A stretch of DNA of 64,000 nt from Mucilaginibacter sp. L196 (GTDB taxonomy: Bacteria > Bacteroidota > Bacteroidia > Sphingobacteriales > Sphingobacteriaceae). The position numbers and the translations under genes were made by a program. Location: the NCBI RefSeq assembly GCF_009765905.1, contig NZ_LMUO01000009.1, forward strand, positions 659,941-723,940, in the 5' to 3' direction. Each line of letters begins with the position of its first letter. Position 1 is the stretch's first letter. The notes beneath the pieces were generated by a model that was not told where the DNA came from, did no database searches, and saw nothing but the letters and a program-made list of their open reading frames with translations. Below are positions 44,886 to 54,900 of this stretch, piece by piece.

Positions 44886-47800
44886 ATGGTTCGTTTAAAT
44901 TTGAAAAATATATTAAGAACAGCGGCTGTAGCGATAGTGATTTTTACGTTTGGTTGCAGCCCAGCAAGGGCACAGCAAGTAAAATATATTTCGGGGCATA
45001 ATGAATGGAATCCCGATTCGTTGGGCAATCATCGCGCTATTGTTAAAGTTTCGCATACGGCCGGGGCAGCCAGTGTATGGATCCCATGGCGCAGGCGGGA
45101 TAATCCAGCCGAAAAAAACATTATTGTAGTTGACTCAGCTACGGACAAAAGAATTTATAATGTAAAAGCTGGCGAGTTAACACGTGAAAGCGGGATGATT
45201 TATTTTGAGCCCACTTCAGGTGCAGGTACTTATTATATTTATTATCTGCCTTATCATGTAGATCCAAAATCAAACTATCCGCATGCGGTGTATCAGAAAT
45301 GGAGCAATCACGTTGATGGTGAATGGTTAAAAGGCTTGCAAAGTCAGTCGGTAACCAAGGCAAATTTAATATGCCTGGAGGCCATAAATGCGCTGAACAG
45401 TTTTTACCCGATGGAGGTGATAGCCACCCGCGCAGAGGTTGACGGTTTAATAGCTGCTAATCAGCATAAACTCTACCTTGTTTTTCCTGAAGACAGGCTG
45501 CATCCGATTAAAATGACTACGGATATTCCTGAGCGCTGGATAAACAAAGGTGCAAACGTGAATTTTATTGATACGGCGGCAAAAGGCGAAAATTTTAGCT
45601 ATCAGCTGGGTTTGTATGCATTTAACAAAGAGATTCGGAATGTTAAAATAAAATTTGCTGACCTGAAAAGTACTTCTGGCGGAATAATACCTGCAAGTTT
45701 ATTCTCCTGCTTGAATACAGATGGAAGGAATTGGGATAATACCATTATAAGTAAAATAGTGGATGTTCCTGCTGGACACATACAAACTTTTTGGTGTTTG
45801 GTTAATCTACCCCAAAACACAGGTGCGGGGATATACAAAGGCACAGTAACGGTAACAGCCAATGATGCGCCGCCAACTATGGTCAAAATTACTTTGGTAG
45901 TTACGAATCGTGTGCTTGCTGATGGTGGTGTAAACGAGCCCTGGAAACAGACAAGGTTAACCTGGCTGAACTCTAGCATGGGGCAAAAGAATGATGTTAT
46001 CAAACCTTATATTCCATTAACGCTTGCCGGAAATACTATTAGTTTGCTTGGGCGGAAATTGACGATTGCTGATAATGGTTTACCGGCACAGGTTGAAACC
46101 TATTTTACGGAGGAAATGACCAGCATCGGCAAGCTGCCGCGGCAAATTTTGAAGTCGCCTTTTCAATGGGTTGTTAAGGATAAAACAGGCACAGCCATTA
46201 AATGGACAACTAGCAAACCGATTTTTAACGATGTTGAACCCGGCCAGGTAAGCTGGTCTTCTACTAGTCGCTCAGCCTCGCTGCTGATGAAAGTAAAGGG
46301 CGGTATAGAATTTGACGGCTTTATGCATTACCGCATTCAGATGATCGCGCGGAAGAATATTGATTTGAACGACATTGCTATGGTGATACCGTTTAAAAAG
46401 GATGTGGCGCAATATATGATGGGGCTTAACCTGAAGGGCACTAAAATGCCAGCAGCTTATAGCTGGAAATGGGACGTAGCGCATAAAAATCAAGACGGAG
46501 CCTGGGTAGGCGATGTTAATGCAGGGCTACAGTTCTCGCTAAGAGATCAGCATTATGTACGCCCGCTGAATACAAATTTCTATCTGCAAAAACCTTTGTT
46601 GCTTCCTGTTTCATGGGGTAATAATGGCGAAGGTGGTATTGATATTTCTGAAAATAAAGATAAAACCGACGTGAACTGTTACAGCGGTAAACGCACCATG
46701 AAAAAAGGAGATACGCTGTATTATGATATTAACCTAATGATTACGCCTTTTCATGCTATAAACACCGAGCAGCAATGGTCATTACGTTTTTATCATAAGT
46801 ATGATAATGTTGATAGCATTAAGGCAAAGGGTGCTACGGTTATAAATATACATCATGGCACACCTATTAACCCATATATCAATTATCCGTTCATCGCGCA
46901 TGATGCCATGAAAGCTTATATTGATTCAGCGCATAATTTGGGGCTGAAAGTAAAAATTTACAATACTGTTCGTGAGCTTTCAAACAGCGCTTACGAGTTA
47001 TTCCCGCTGCGTAGTTTGGGACACGAAGTTTACTCGACAGGAAAAGGTGGCGGCCATGCCTGGCTACAGGAACATTTGGACAGTGATTACATTGCAGGTT
47101 GGTATGTACCCGAGGTAAGAGATATGGCCATTGTGAATAGCGGAATGAGCCGCTGGCACAATTATTATGTTGAGGGAATGAACTGGCTGGTAAACAACGT
47201 TGGGATTGACGGTATTTATCTGGATGATGTAGCATATGACCGTACAACAATGAAGCGCATTAAACGTGTCCTTACTCAAAACGGACACCCCGGCATTATT
47301 GATCTGCATTCGGCTAATCAATATGATGATCGCGACGGATTTAACAACAGTGCTAATCTTTACATGGATCAATTCCCTTACCTGAACCGCTTATGGTTTG
47401 GCGAATATTTTGATTATCAGCATAATGATCCTGCATTCTTTCTTACAGAAGTTTCGGGGATACCTTTCGGGCTTATGGGAGAGATGTTGCAGGGCGGGGG
47501 TAATCCATGGAGAGGGATGATATATGGCATGACCAACCGGATGCCATGGTCTGATAATGCCGACCCGCGACCAATATGGAAAGCCTGGGATGATTTCGGA
47601 ATAAAAGGCAGCCGCATGATAGGCTATTGGGTAAAAACCAATCCGGTAAAAACAACTGATCCTGAAATACTGGCTACTGTTTATAAAAAGGATAAAAAAG
47701 CAATGGTGGCTATTGCAAGCTGGGCAGCTACGGACAAAAAAATAAAGCTGCTGATTGATTGGAAAGCTTTACATATTGATCCTGCCAAAGCAACTATCGT

Positions 47801-47906
47801 AGCGCCTGCAATAAAAGGTTTCCAGGTGGCTAGTCAGTTTTCAGCATCCGATGATATACCGGTTGAAAAAGGTAAAGGCTGGCTGTTAATTATCCAACAG
47901 CAGTAA
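44886..47906 (+). CDS. large putative glycoside hydrolase-like protein of unassigned family
   Basis: A 1006-residue exported protein beginning at the ATG at 44886. The N-terminus has FTFGC (a weak lipobox) or a cleavage site at ARAQ. The first 600 residues appear to be beta-sandwich modules (ASVWIPWRRRD, FYLQKPLLLPVSWGNNGEGG). The C-terminal third looks like a TIM barrel: KVKIYNTVRELSN, AGWYVPEVRDM and WLVNNVGIDGIYLDDVAYDR. Asp780-Asp781 are candidate catalytic residues, followed by GIIDLHSANQYDDRDGF. It resembles Bacteroidota glycoside-hydrolase-domain proteins of the DUF6067 kind, with no reaction known to me. It follows the sialidase by 41 bases and is probably cotranscribed, so a role in sialoglycan breakdown is likely. 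Confidence 0.75.
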   Translation: MVRLNLKNILRTAAVAIVIFTFGCSPARAQQVKYISGHNEWNPDSLGNHRAIVKVSHTAGAASVWIPWRRRDNPAEKNIIVVDSATDKRIYNVKAGELTRESGMIYFEPTSGAGTYYIYYLPYHVDPKSNYPHAVYQKWSNHVDGEWLKGLQSQSVTKANLICLEAINALNSFYPMEVIATRAEVDGLIAANQHKLYLVFPEDRLHPIKMTTDIPERWINKGANVNFIDTAAKGENFSYQLGLYAFNKEIRNVKIKFADLKSTSGGIIPASLFSCLNTDGRNWDNTIISKIVDVPAGHIQTFWCLVNLPQNTGAGIYKGTVTVTANDAPPTMVKITLVVTNRVLADGGVNEPWKQTRLTWLNSSMGQKNDVIKPYIPLTLAGNTISLLGRKLTIADNGLPAQVETYFTEEMTSIGKLPRQILKSPFQWVVKDKTGTAIKWTTSKPIFNDVEPGQVSWSSTSRSASLLMKVKGGIEFDGFMHYRIQMIARKNIDLNDIAMVIPFKKDVAQYMMGLNLKGTKMPAAYSWKWDVAHKNQDGAWVGDVNAGLQFSLRDQHYVRPLNTNFYLQKPLLLPVSWGNNGEGGIDISENKDKTDVNCYSGKRTMKKGDTLYYDINLMITPFHAINTEQQWSLRFYHKYDNVDSIKAKGATVINIHHGTPINPYINYPFIAHDAMKAYIDSAHNLGLKVKIYNTVRELSNSAYELFPLRSLGHEVYSTGKGGGHAWLQEHLDSDYIAGWYVPEVRDMAIVNSGMSRWHNYYVEGMNWLVNNVGIDGIYLDDVAYDRTTMKRIKRVLTQNGHPGIIDLHSANQYDDRDGFNNSANLYMDQFPYLNRLWFGEYFDYQHNDPAFFLTEVSGIPFGLMGEMLQGGGNPWRGMIYGMTNRMPWSDNADPRPIWKAWDDFGIKGSRMIGYWVKTNPVKTTDPEILATVYKKDKKAMVAIASWAATDKKIKLLIDWKALHIDPAKATIVAPAIKGFQVASQFSASDDIPVEKGKGWLLIIQQQ

Positions 47907-47945
47907 CAGGTTATCGATACTATAGAATAAAAACACCTGTAATTT

Positions 47946-47973
47946 CGCGGCATACTTCACGGAGTATGCCGCG
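47946..47973 (+). terminator. hairpin at the end of the sialic acid operon
   Basis: CGCGGCATACT and AGTATGCCGCG are perfect 11-bp arms around a six-base loop, 39 bases after the large hydrolase-like gene and 19 before the second MFS gene. There is no long T tract, so termination may be partial. Confidence 0.5.
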
Positions 47974-47992
47974 ACTTATTTGTTTATAACGA

Positions 47993-49228
47993 ATGCTTTT
48001 CAGACATAAAAAAAATACCGGGCTTAACAGCTCCGAAGCTTTACCGACCCCAAAGATTTCAGGTTATCTGTTTAAAATATTTGCCATTATTTTCCCCGAA
48101 TTTTTGATCATGGGCATATCGCTGGGTGTATTACCTGCTTATGTTCATAATCAATTGCTTTTTGGTAATTTGGTAGTAGGAGTGGTTATTGGCACCCAAT
48201 ATGCCGCAACGCTTTGTACACGCCATTTTGCAGGCCGGATTGCCGATACCAAGGGCGGTAGAGCATCTGCAACAACAGGGTTAATCTTTTCCTCTCTTTC
48301 CGCTGTGTTTTGTTTATTGTCTTCTTCTCTTTCGTCGTTTCGATTGCTTAGTCTTGCTATCTTGATCGGTGGAAGGATACTGCTGGGCATTGGCGAAAGT
48401 TTCCTGGTTATTGGCATTTTTACATGGGGTTTTAACCTGGTTGGATCAAATAATACCGGCAAAGTTATGGTATGGAACGGGATGGGAATGTATGGAGGAA
48501 TGGCTTGTGGTGCGCCGCTGGGCGTTTTTCTGGCCACCAAGTTTTCGTTAGGGGTGGCATTCGGCAGCATTATGCTATTCCCGTTGCTTAGCTTTGGGAT
48601 AATGCTGCTATTGCCTGATGTTGTTCTAGCTAAACAGGCAGTTAAATTGCCCTTTTATAAGGCGGTGCAATTGGTTTGGAAATCAGGAACTGGTCTTGCT
48701 TTATCCAGTTTTGGTTTTGGTGGCATTGCCTCTTTTATTACCCTTTATTTTATCCAGCAATCCTGGCAGGGAGCCTATTTAGCTATTACGGCTTTCGGCG
48801 CGGGTTATATTGTTGTCAGGATATTTTTGGCGCATCTGCCTGATAAATTTGGAGGCGGCAAAGTAGCAATGATCTCGTTATTGGTCGAGATTGTCGGCCA
48901 GGTATTAATATGGAAAGCCCCGAATGCAACTGCCGGAATATGCGGTGCCGGATTAACTGGTATTGGCATGTCGTTGGTTTTTCCATCTTTTGGGGTGATG
49001 GCTTTAAAAAATGTGCTTGCTGAAAACCGGGGCATTGCCATTGCCGCTTACAATGCTTTCTTTGATTTAGGTATAGGCCTTACAGCTCCCCTGGCAGGGT
49101 TAATAGCCGAAGGGGGTAACTACAGTGAGATCTATTTATTTGGCGCGATAGCGGCCGGTATTAGTATAATGCTGGCTTCTCTGGAATATAACAAGTCTAA
49201 GCCTAACAGCAAAGGCATTGCTATTTAA
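47993..49228 (+). CDS. MFS transporter, YhhS/arabinose-efflux-like
   Basis: A 411-residue, twelve-helix major facilitator. It resembles the YhhS/YfcJ branch (annotated as arabinose or small-molecule efflux), with the loop HFAGRIADTKGGR, GRILLGIGESFLVIG and GAGLTGIGMSLVFPSFGVMAL. It differs clearly from the NanT-like permease at 39104. It follows the sialic acid operon after a hairpin, on the same strand, and is convergent with GH127. It could serve either locus or neither. The substrate is unknown. Confidence 0.85.
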   Translation: MLFRHKKNTGLNSSEALPTPKISGYLFKIFAIIFPEFLIMGISLGVLPAYVHNQLLFGNLVVGVVIGTQYAATLCTRHFAGRIADTKGGRASATTGLIFSSLSAVFCLLSSSLSSFRLLSLAILIGGRILLGIGESFLVIGIFTWGFNLVGSNNTGKVMVWNGMGMYGGMACGAPLGVFLATKFSLGVAFGSIMLFPLLSFGIMLLLPDVVLAKQAVKLPFYKAVQLVWKSGTGLALSSFGFGGIASFITLYFIQQSWQGAYLAITAFGAGYIVVRIFLAHLPDKFGGGKVAMISLLVEIVGQVLIWKAPNATAGICGAGLTGIGMSLVFPSFGVMALKNVLAENRGIAIAAYNAFFDLGIGLTAPLAGLIAEGGNYSEIYLFGAIAAGISIMLASLEYNKSKPNSKGIAI

Positions 49229-49253
49229 AAAAGTTATAGATAGAGTAAATGCA

Positions 49254-49289
49254 CAAACGGCGGTAACCTGAAAAGATTACCGCCGTTTG
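49254..49289. terminator. hairpin between convergent MFS and GH127 genes
   Basis: CAAACGGCGGTAA and TTACCGCCGTTTG form a perfect 13-bp stem with a ten-base loop. It has no strong T tract, but its place between two convergent genes suits a shared terminator. Confidence 0.65.
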
Positions 49290-49314
49290 AATACATTGGT
49301 TTGGAAATTAATTA

Positions 49315-51681
49315 TTAGTCTTTTATCATTCTGCTACCATACACGGGGCCGGCATCGTTGCCTGTTTTTGGTACAAGTTTAATAGTAACCTTTGATTTGC
49401 CTTTGGTAATCTCAATAGGGATTTCATAAGATATGTTATAAAATTTGCTCTCCTTAAACTTATTGAGGTCCTCTGTAGTCAGCTTAACGGTATCTACATA
49501 AATATCAAATACTCTACCGCGGTTATCCATACCCCAATAGCTGTTGATTAGCGTGTTGTGCGCATTAGGATCGGTTTTCATCTCAAAACTCAGGAAGCCG
49601 CCATCCTGTGCTAAACGCCATTTCTTTTGGTGGTCCTCGCCTGTCACTTCATTTTTACCGGTAAAGTTATGGTCGCGTTCGGGCTGCATTTCACCTAGGC
49701 GTATAATATCGGTAGTATGGGCCTCGAGTTCTTGTTGTTTTATTTTTTCTTCATCGTAAGCCTTTTGCTGTACCGTCCAGGTAGATGGGCTGAACACGTC
49801 CCAATAAACGGTATAAAATTCGTTCTTTGTTTCGTTAAAAGGGATAAGTCTTACCTCTTCCGGTTTTGAAATATCAACGGTTTTAAATTCAAGTGTTTTT
49901 TTGTCTACCATCTGCAACCATTTGTTAGGGTCTGTTTCGCTGGTGACAAAAACAGGTACACCTTTAAGCGGATCAGGCTCAGTATTACCTAACTCGCCTG
50001 CAAGCAATACCGGGCCATAAAATAAAGCCTTGCGCGATTGGTTATCGGGCATTTGTTCGGTGTAAATTTTTTCAGGAGTGATGAATTCTATCTTATCCTC
50101 ATTTTTCCATTTGTGGTTCAATACCAGGTAACCTTCCTCATCAGCAACTATCTGTTGTATAGCGCCATTAATTTTAACAATATAACCACTTGTCCATTTA
50201 GGTTTGCGAATACGTATTGCAAAAGTTGATGGCTTAACGGTGTTGATGGTGAAATTGATCACATCATTTGAAGGCAGCGATGTATGTTGGGTGATGGTAA
50301 CCCCTTTCGCTTTCCAATTAAGTACCGACGGAATAAACAGATTCACATATAAGCTACCATCGGCACCCTGAAAATAAATGCTCTCGTTATATTTTACATG
50401 GTTCTCCATTCCCGAGCCAACGCAGCAAGTGAAGGTGGTAAAGGGCGTACTGTATTCTTTTCTTCCACCCATCCGTAATGGTACAAAATAGGTCATCATT
50501 CCATCGTCATGGTTTTGTGAGGCTAGAATGTGGTTATACAATGCTTTCTCGTAAAAATCCATTAATGTTGCTGATGGATGGACCGCGAATAAGTGGCGGG
50601 TGAGTTTAAGCATGTTATAAGTGTTACAGGTTTCGGTGGTATTATCTGTAAGCTTATCATTTAACTCATCAGGATCGCTTAAATACTCATAATTACTGTT
50701 ACCTCCTGTAGCATAGGAGTGATGTAGGGTAATGATATTCCAGAAATTGGTTGATATATCCTCATCTTTTTTATCACCTGTAAGTTCATATCTCCGGGCG
50801 CTGGCTATTATTTTAGGAATTTGAGTGTTGGAGTGTTTACCCGGTAAAATATCTTTTCCTTCGGATACTGGATCAAGGATGCGCTTATCGTAAAATTTAT
50901 AAGAAGATTCAAGATAACTCTTATTACCTGTAACAGCATATAAGTTGGCTAATGTTTCGGCCATACCGCCGTATTCGCAAAGCAACATTTTTTGCAACTG
51001 ATCATCATTAAGGTTTTTTATGGTTTCACCTGTCCAATTTCCCATACCCTTGCAAATAGTAAGGGCATCCTGGTTCCCTGTATAAAAATAGGCATCCAGC
51101 AAACCGGCCATAACTTTATGTACCGTGTACCATGGCGACCATCCTCCATTTAAATCAAATCCTCTTGATTTAATATCTCCGGCCTTTACTTCCGCCCAAA
51201 TAGTATCTTCTTTAGGTATGGCGCCTACATAGCCGGTTTTACGTGCAAGCTGGCATTCTTTTAATTCCTTTACAATATAATTAACACGCTCTAAAAAACG
51301 AGGATCTTTTGTTGATGCATATTGCATAGATATAGCCGATAGGTAATGCCCCAAAGTATGCCCTGCAAGCCCTGAGGATTCCCAACCTTCATATAATGCG
51401 CCTTTTGGCTTTAACCCTGAATGTGAGCGAAAGCCTGACAACAGTCTATCGGGCTCAATGGATAACAGGTAGGCTGCATCTTTTTCCATGGCATCTTTAA
51501 AAGGGCTTTCTAAAAGGTGCACATCCTTCAGATCAAAGGAATAAGCCTTTATAGGTACTTGTGGTTTTATTTTAATACGGCTGTCATTTAATTCGGGCAC
51601 ATATGATTGGGCCTTGGCTCTGTTTATATTAAGCACTAAAGAAGCTATACCACAAGTTGTAATCAAAAAATATTTTTTCAT
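49315..51681 (-). CDS. GH127-type beta-L-arabinofuranosidase
   Basis: A 788-residue exported enzyme with a signal peptide ending at AKAQ (residue 25). It has the (alpha/alpha)6-barrel signatures of the former DUF1680 group. The zinc-thiolate site of HypBA1 from Bifidobacterium is preserved: Glu350 and Cys352 in TETCNTYN, and Cys419-Cys420 in FTCCVGSG, the first cysteine of the pair being the nucleophile. Extra C-terminal beta domains (FDIYVDTVKL) follow, as in Bacteroidota relatives. GH127/GH146 enzymes cleave beta-L-arabinofuranosides, including those on plant hydroxyproline-rich proteins, but the clan has other specificities. It is divergent from the second susC, whose operon breaks down hydroxyproline. 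Confidence 0.88.
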   Translation of the reverse strand: MKKYFLITTCGIASLVLNINRAKAQSYVPELNDSRIKIKPQVPIKAYSFDLKDVHLLESPFKDAMEKDAAYLLSIEPDRLLSGFRSHSGLKPKGALYEGWESSGLAGHTLGHYLSAISMQYASTKDPRFLERVNYIVKELKECQLARKTGYVGAIPKEDTIWAEVKAGDIKSRGFDLNGGWSPWYTVHKVMAGLLDAYFYTGNQDALTICKGMGNWTGETIKNLNDDQLQKMLLCEYGGMAETLANLYAVTGNKSYLESSYKFYDKRILDPVSEGKDILPGKHSNTQIPKIIASARRYELTGDKKDEDISTNFWNIITLHHSYATGGNSNYEYLSDPDELNDKLTDNTTETCNTYNMLKLTRHLFAVHPSATLMDFYEKALYNHILASQNHDDGMMTYFVPLRMGGRKEYSTPFTTFTCCVGSGMENHVKYNESIYFQGADGSLYVNLFIPSVLNWKAKGVTITQHTSLPSNDVINFTINTVKPSTFAIRIRKPKWTSGYIVKINGAIQQIVADEEGYLVLNHKWKNEDKIEFITPEKIYTEQMPDNQSRKALFYGPVLLAGELGNTEPDPLKGVPVFVTSETDPNKWLQMVDKKTLEFKTVDISKPEEVRLIPFNETKNEFYTVYWDVFSPSTWTVQQKAYDEEKIKQQELEAHTTDIIRLGEMQPERDHNFTGKNEVTGEDHQKKWRLAQDGGFLSFEMKTDPNAHNTLINSYWGMDNRGRVFDIYVDTVKLTTEDLNKFKESKFYNISYEIPIEITKGKSKVTIKLVPKTGNDAGPVYGSRMIKD

Positions 51682-51983
51682 CGGGTTATTAAAAAATGGA
51701 GATTTTAAAATTCAAGAAGATAAAGTTAGCAATGGCCGCGCATTTATCATGGCTGATAATTGATAGATGATACCCGGATTTTAGCTTGTTTATTATAAAA
51801 TATTGTTTTTGGTAGATATTGTTAAAAATGTCATTAATACTTGATTAATACGCTGTTAATGCTATGATAATATACAGTTAGTATTGGATAATAAGGGTAA
51901 AAAAAGTGGTTTTGCCTTTCCATAATTTTATCACAGTGCTAATTGATTTATTTCCATAACGAATTTTCCCAAACTCAAACTCT
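51682..51983. promoter_or_regulatory. shared promoter region of GH127 and susC2
   Basis: A 302-base AT-rich divergent region with no open frame worth calling. ATTAATAC occurs at 51833-51840 and 51844-51851, and a variant GTTAATGC at 51854-51861. The start spacings of 11 and 10 bases put all three on one face of the helix, as expected for an AraC-type activator. I see no clear TAnnTTTG promoter. Confidence 0.45.
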
Positions 51984-54900
51984 ATGAAGATTAAACTATT
52001 ACTAAAAAAAATAACGCCATTGTACCTTATTATAATGGCGTTCAGTTTCAATGCGTTTTCGCAAGCTAACCAGCTTAAAGGAACAATTGTTGATTCGACA
52101 GGCGTTGCCATCCGCGGTGCATCTATTAAGATAAAAGGCGCCAGTTCCGGAACCACTTCCGATGCTAATGGTGATTTTACTATTAACTATCAGGGCTCAG
52201 CAAAAATTGAGGTTTCATACATTGGATACACCCCGCGATTAATACCTATAGATGGTAAACAAACAATTAGGGTAATGCTCCAAAGCGAATCAAAAGGCCT
52301 GAATGAAGTTGTAGTAACCGCATTAGGTATTAAACGCGAAAAAAGGTTGTTAACCTATGCCACACAGGAAATTAAGGGTGATGAAATTATGGAAACCAAG
52401 CAAGCCAATGTGCTGAATGCGCTTGACGGAAAGCTTGCGGGTGTACAAATCACCAGTTCAACCGGTGCTCCGGGTGCATCAGTTAATGTTGTAATAAGAG
52501 GGGCTATATCTATCTCGGGTAATAATCAAGCTTTGATAGTTCTTGATGGTGTACCAATTGATAACTCAGAAACCGGTATCGTTAACTCGGGAGCTTCGGG
52601 TGCAGGTAGCAGCAGAATATCAGATATTGACCCTAATACAATTGAAAGTGTAAACGTACTTAAAGGAGCTGCCGCCACTACCTTGTATGGCTCGGCAGGT
52701 GCAAGAGGTGTAATATTAATCACTACAAAAAGTGGCTCCAGAAACAAAAAACCGGTTGTTACATTTTCATCCGACTTTTCTTTTGACAATGCTATTTTAC
52801 CTAAACGCCAAACTGATTATGCCCAAGGTACTAATGGTATATTTTATAATGGCGACGATGCCGCTGGGAAAATCAGTACTTCATGGGGCCCTGCAATGGA
52901 TACCTTGAAAATAAATGGTGTTCCTGCAAAAAAGTATGACCCTTATTCAACTTTTTTTAAAACGGGCCACAGTTCTAACAGCGCGGTATCTGTTGAAGGC
53001 GGTGCCGACAAAAGCAGCTATTTTGTGTCATATTCTTACCTGGATCAAACCGGAACTGAGCCGAATAATGATTTTAAAAGAAATACATTATTTACCAAGT
53101 TTAATAACGCAATTACGGATAACCTGAACTTTACTTTCCAGTTAGGTTATACCAACTCAGATCAGGACAGGCTTCCGGAAGGTTCATCAAATGGGCCGCT
53201 ATTCACGCTATTCAGCGAGCCGGTATCATGGAACCCATATCCTTACGAAAATGCTGATGGCACGCAAAGGTTATATCGTAATTCAAGGAATAATCCTTTA
53301 TGGGCTGCTGCCAACGAATCGAATCATTATAATGTTAACCGTTTTACCCCGGTAATGACATTGAATTTTACCCCAACCAAATGGTTAACCATTACTGAAA
53401 GAGGTGGCGCTGATATTTACGGCGAGCAAGATAAATATTGGGAAAACCCAAGTGTTAACATAGGGACATTAGGCGAGATCATTGAGCAGAATAATAACTT
53501 CAGGCAGTTTAATAACGACCTGATTGCTAATGCTACAAAACAATTTGGAAAGTTTAATGTGAATTTTCTGGTAGGTAATAACCTGCTTTCAACCTACAAC
53601 CAGAGTTATTACGAATTAGGTAGCGGCTTAAGCATCCCCGGTTATTATAACATAGCTGGAGCTTCAACCGTTACGGCTTCCGAGAGCCATTCAACGGAGC
53701 GTAAAATAGGGTTTTATAGCCAGGCTAATATTGAATACAACAGATTCCTGTCATTAAACTTAACAGGTAGATATGATGGTAGTTCAGTATTATCAACCGC
53801 GAAAGACTTTTATCCATATGGTTCAGTAGCTACTGGGTTCATATTCTCTGAATTGTTATCGCCTGAGCTTTCTAAAATTATCAGTTACGGAAAACTAAGA
53901 TTGTCTTATGCTTCTGTTGGTAACGATAATGTTGGGGCTTATGTGCTGAATACACCTTATGTACCGGCAAATGTAAATAGCATACAATTTCCATATCAAG
54001 GCCAGGCAGGTTTGCTTGTTAGCAGCAATTACGGAAATCCATATCTACAAAATGAGCGCTTAAATGAAGCTGAAACAGGTTTGGAAATGAAGTTCTTAAA
54101 TAACCGGTTTGGGTTTGATTTCTCTTACTATAACCGCAAAACAACCGATGGATTAATTTCAGCTGTAGGAATTGCACCATCAACTGGTTATGCAACAACT
54201 ACAGTAAACTCAGCAAGTTTACGTAATAAAGGTGTTGAGGCATTGTTAACAGGAACCCCAATAAAAACAAAAGATTTTCAATGGGATGCTAATTTAAATT
54301 TTAGTCTTAACAGGAGCAAAGTGCTGTCGTTATACAAAACTACCGATCAATTAGGCCGTATTATAGTTGGCCAGCCTTATGATGTGTTTTATGGCACCAG
54401 GTATGCACGTAACTCAAGCGGTCAGTTGCTTATTGGGGATGATGGTTTGCCTGAAGAATCTTCAACACAGGGGATTGTAGGTAACCCCAATCCAAACTGG
54501 ACAGCAGGCTTAACTAACTCATTCAGGTACAAAAATGTCACATTCAGCTTTATGTTTGATGTGAAGGATGGTGGCGATATTGAAAATGATGTTGACTTGT
54601 ATGGCGACTACTATGGCACTTCTTATGCTACGGAAAACCGTGCACCAAGGGTTATCGATGGTGTAAATGCTACCACAGGTAAACCAAATACAGTAAGTGT
54701 AGGCGCGCAAACGTATTATCAATACATCAATTCAATTTATGAAGCATCAATACAGGACGGGACATATATTAAGTTAAGAAATGTAAGCTTATCTTATAGT
54801 CTGAATAAAGATTTCCTTAAGAAAACACCGTTCAAAGCAGCGTCAATCAGCGCTACTGCAAATAACTTATGGATATATAGCCCACATTTTACCGGTGCTG

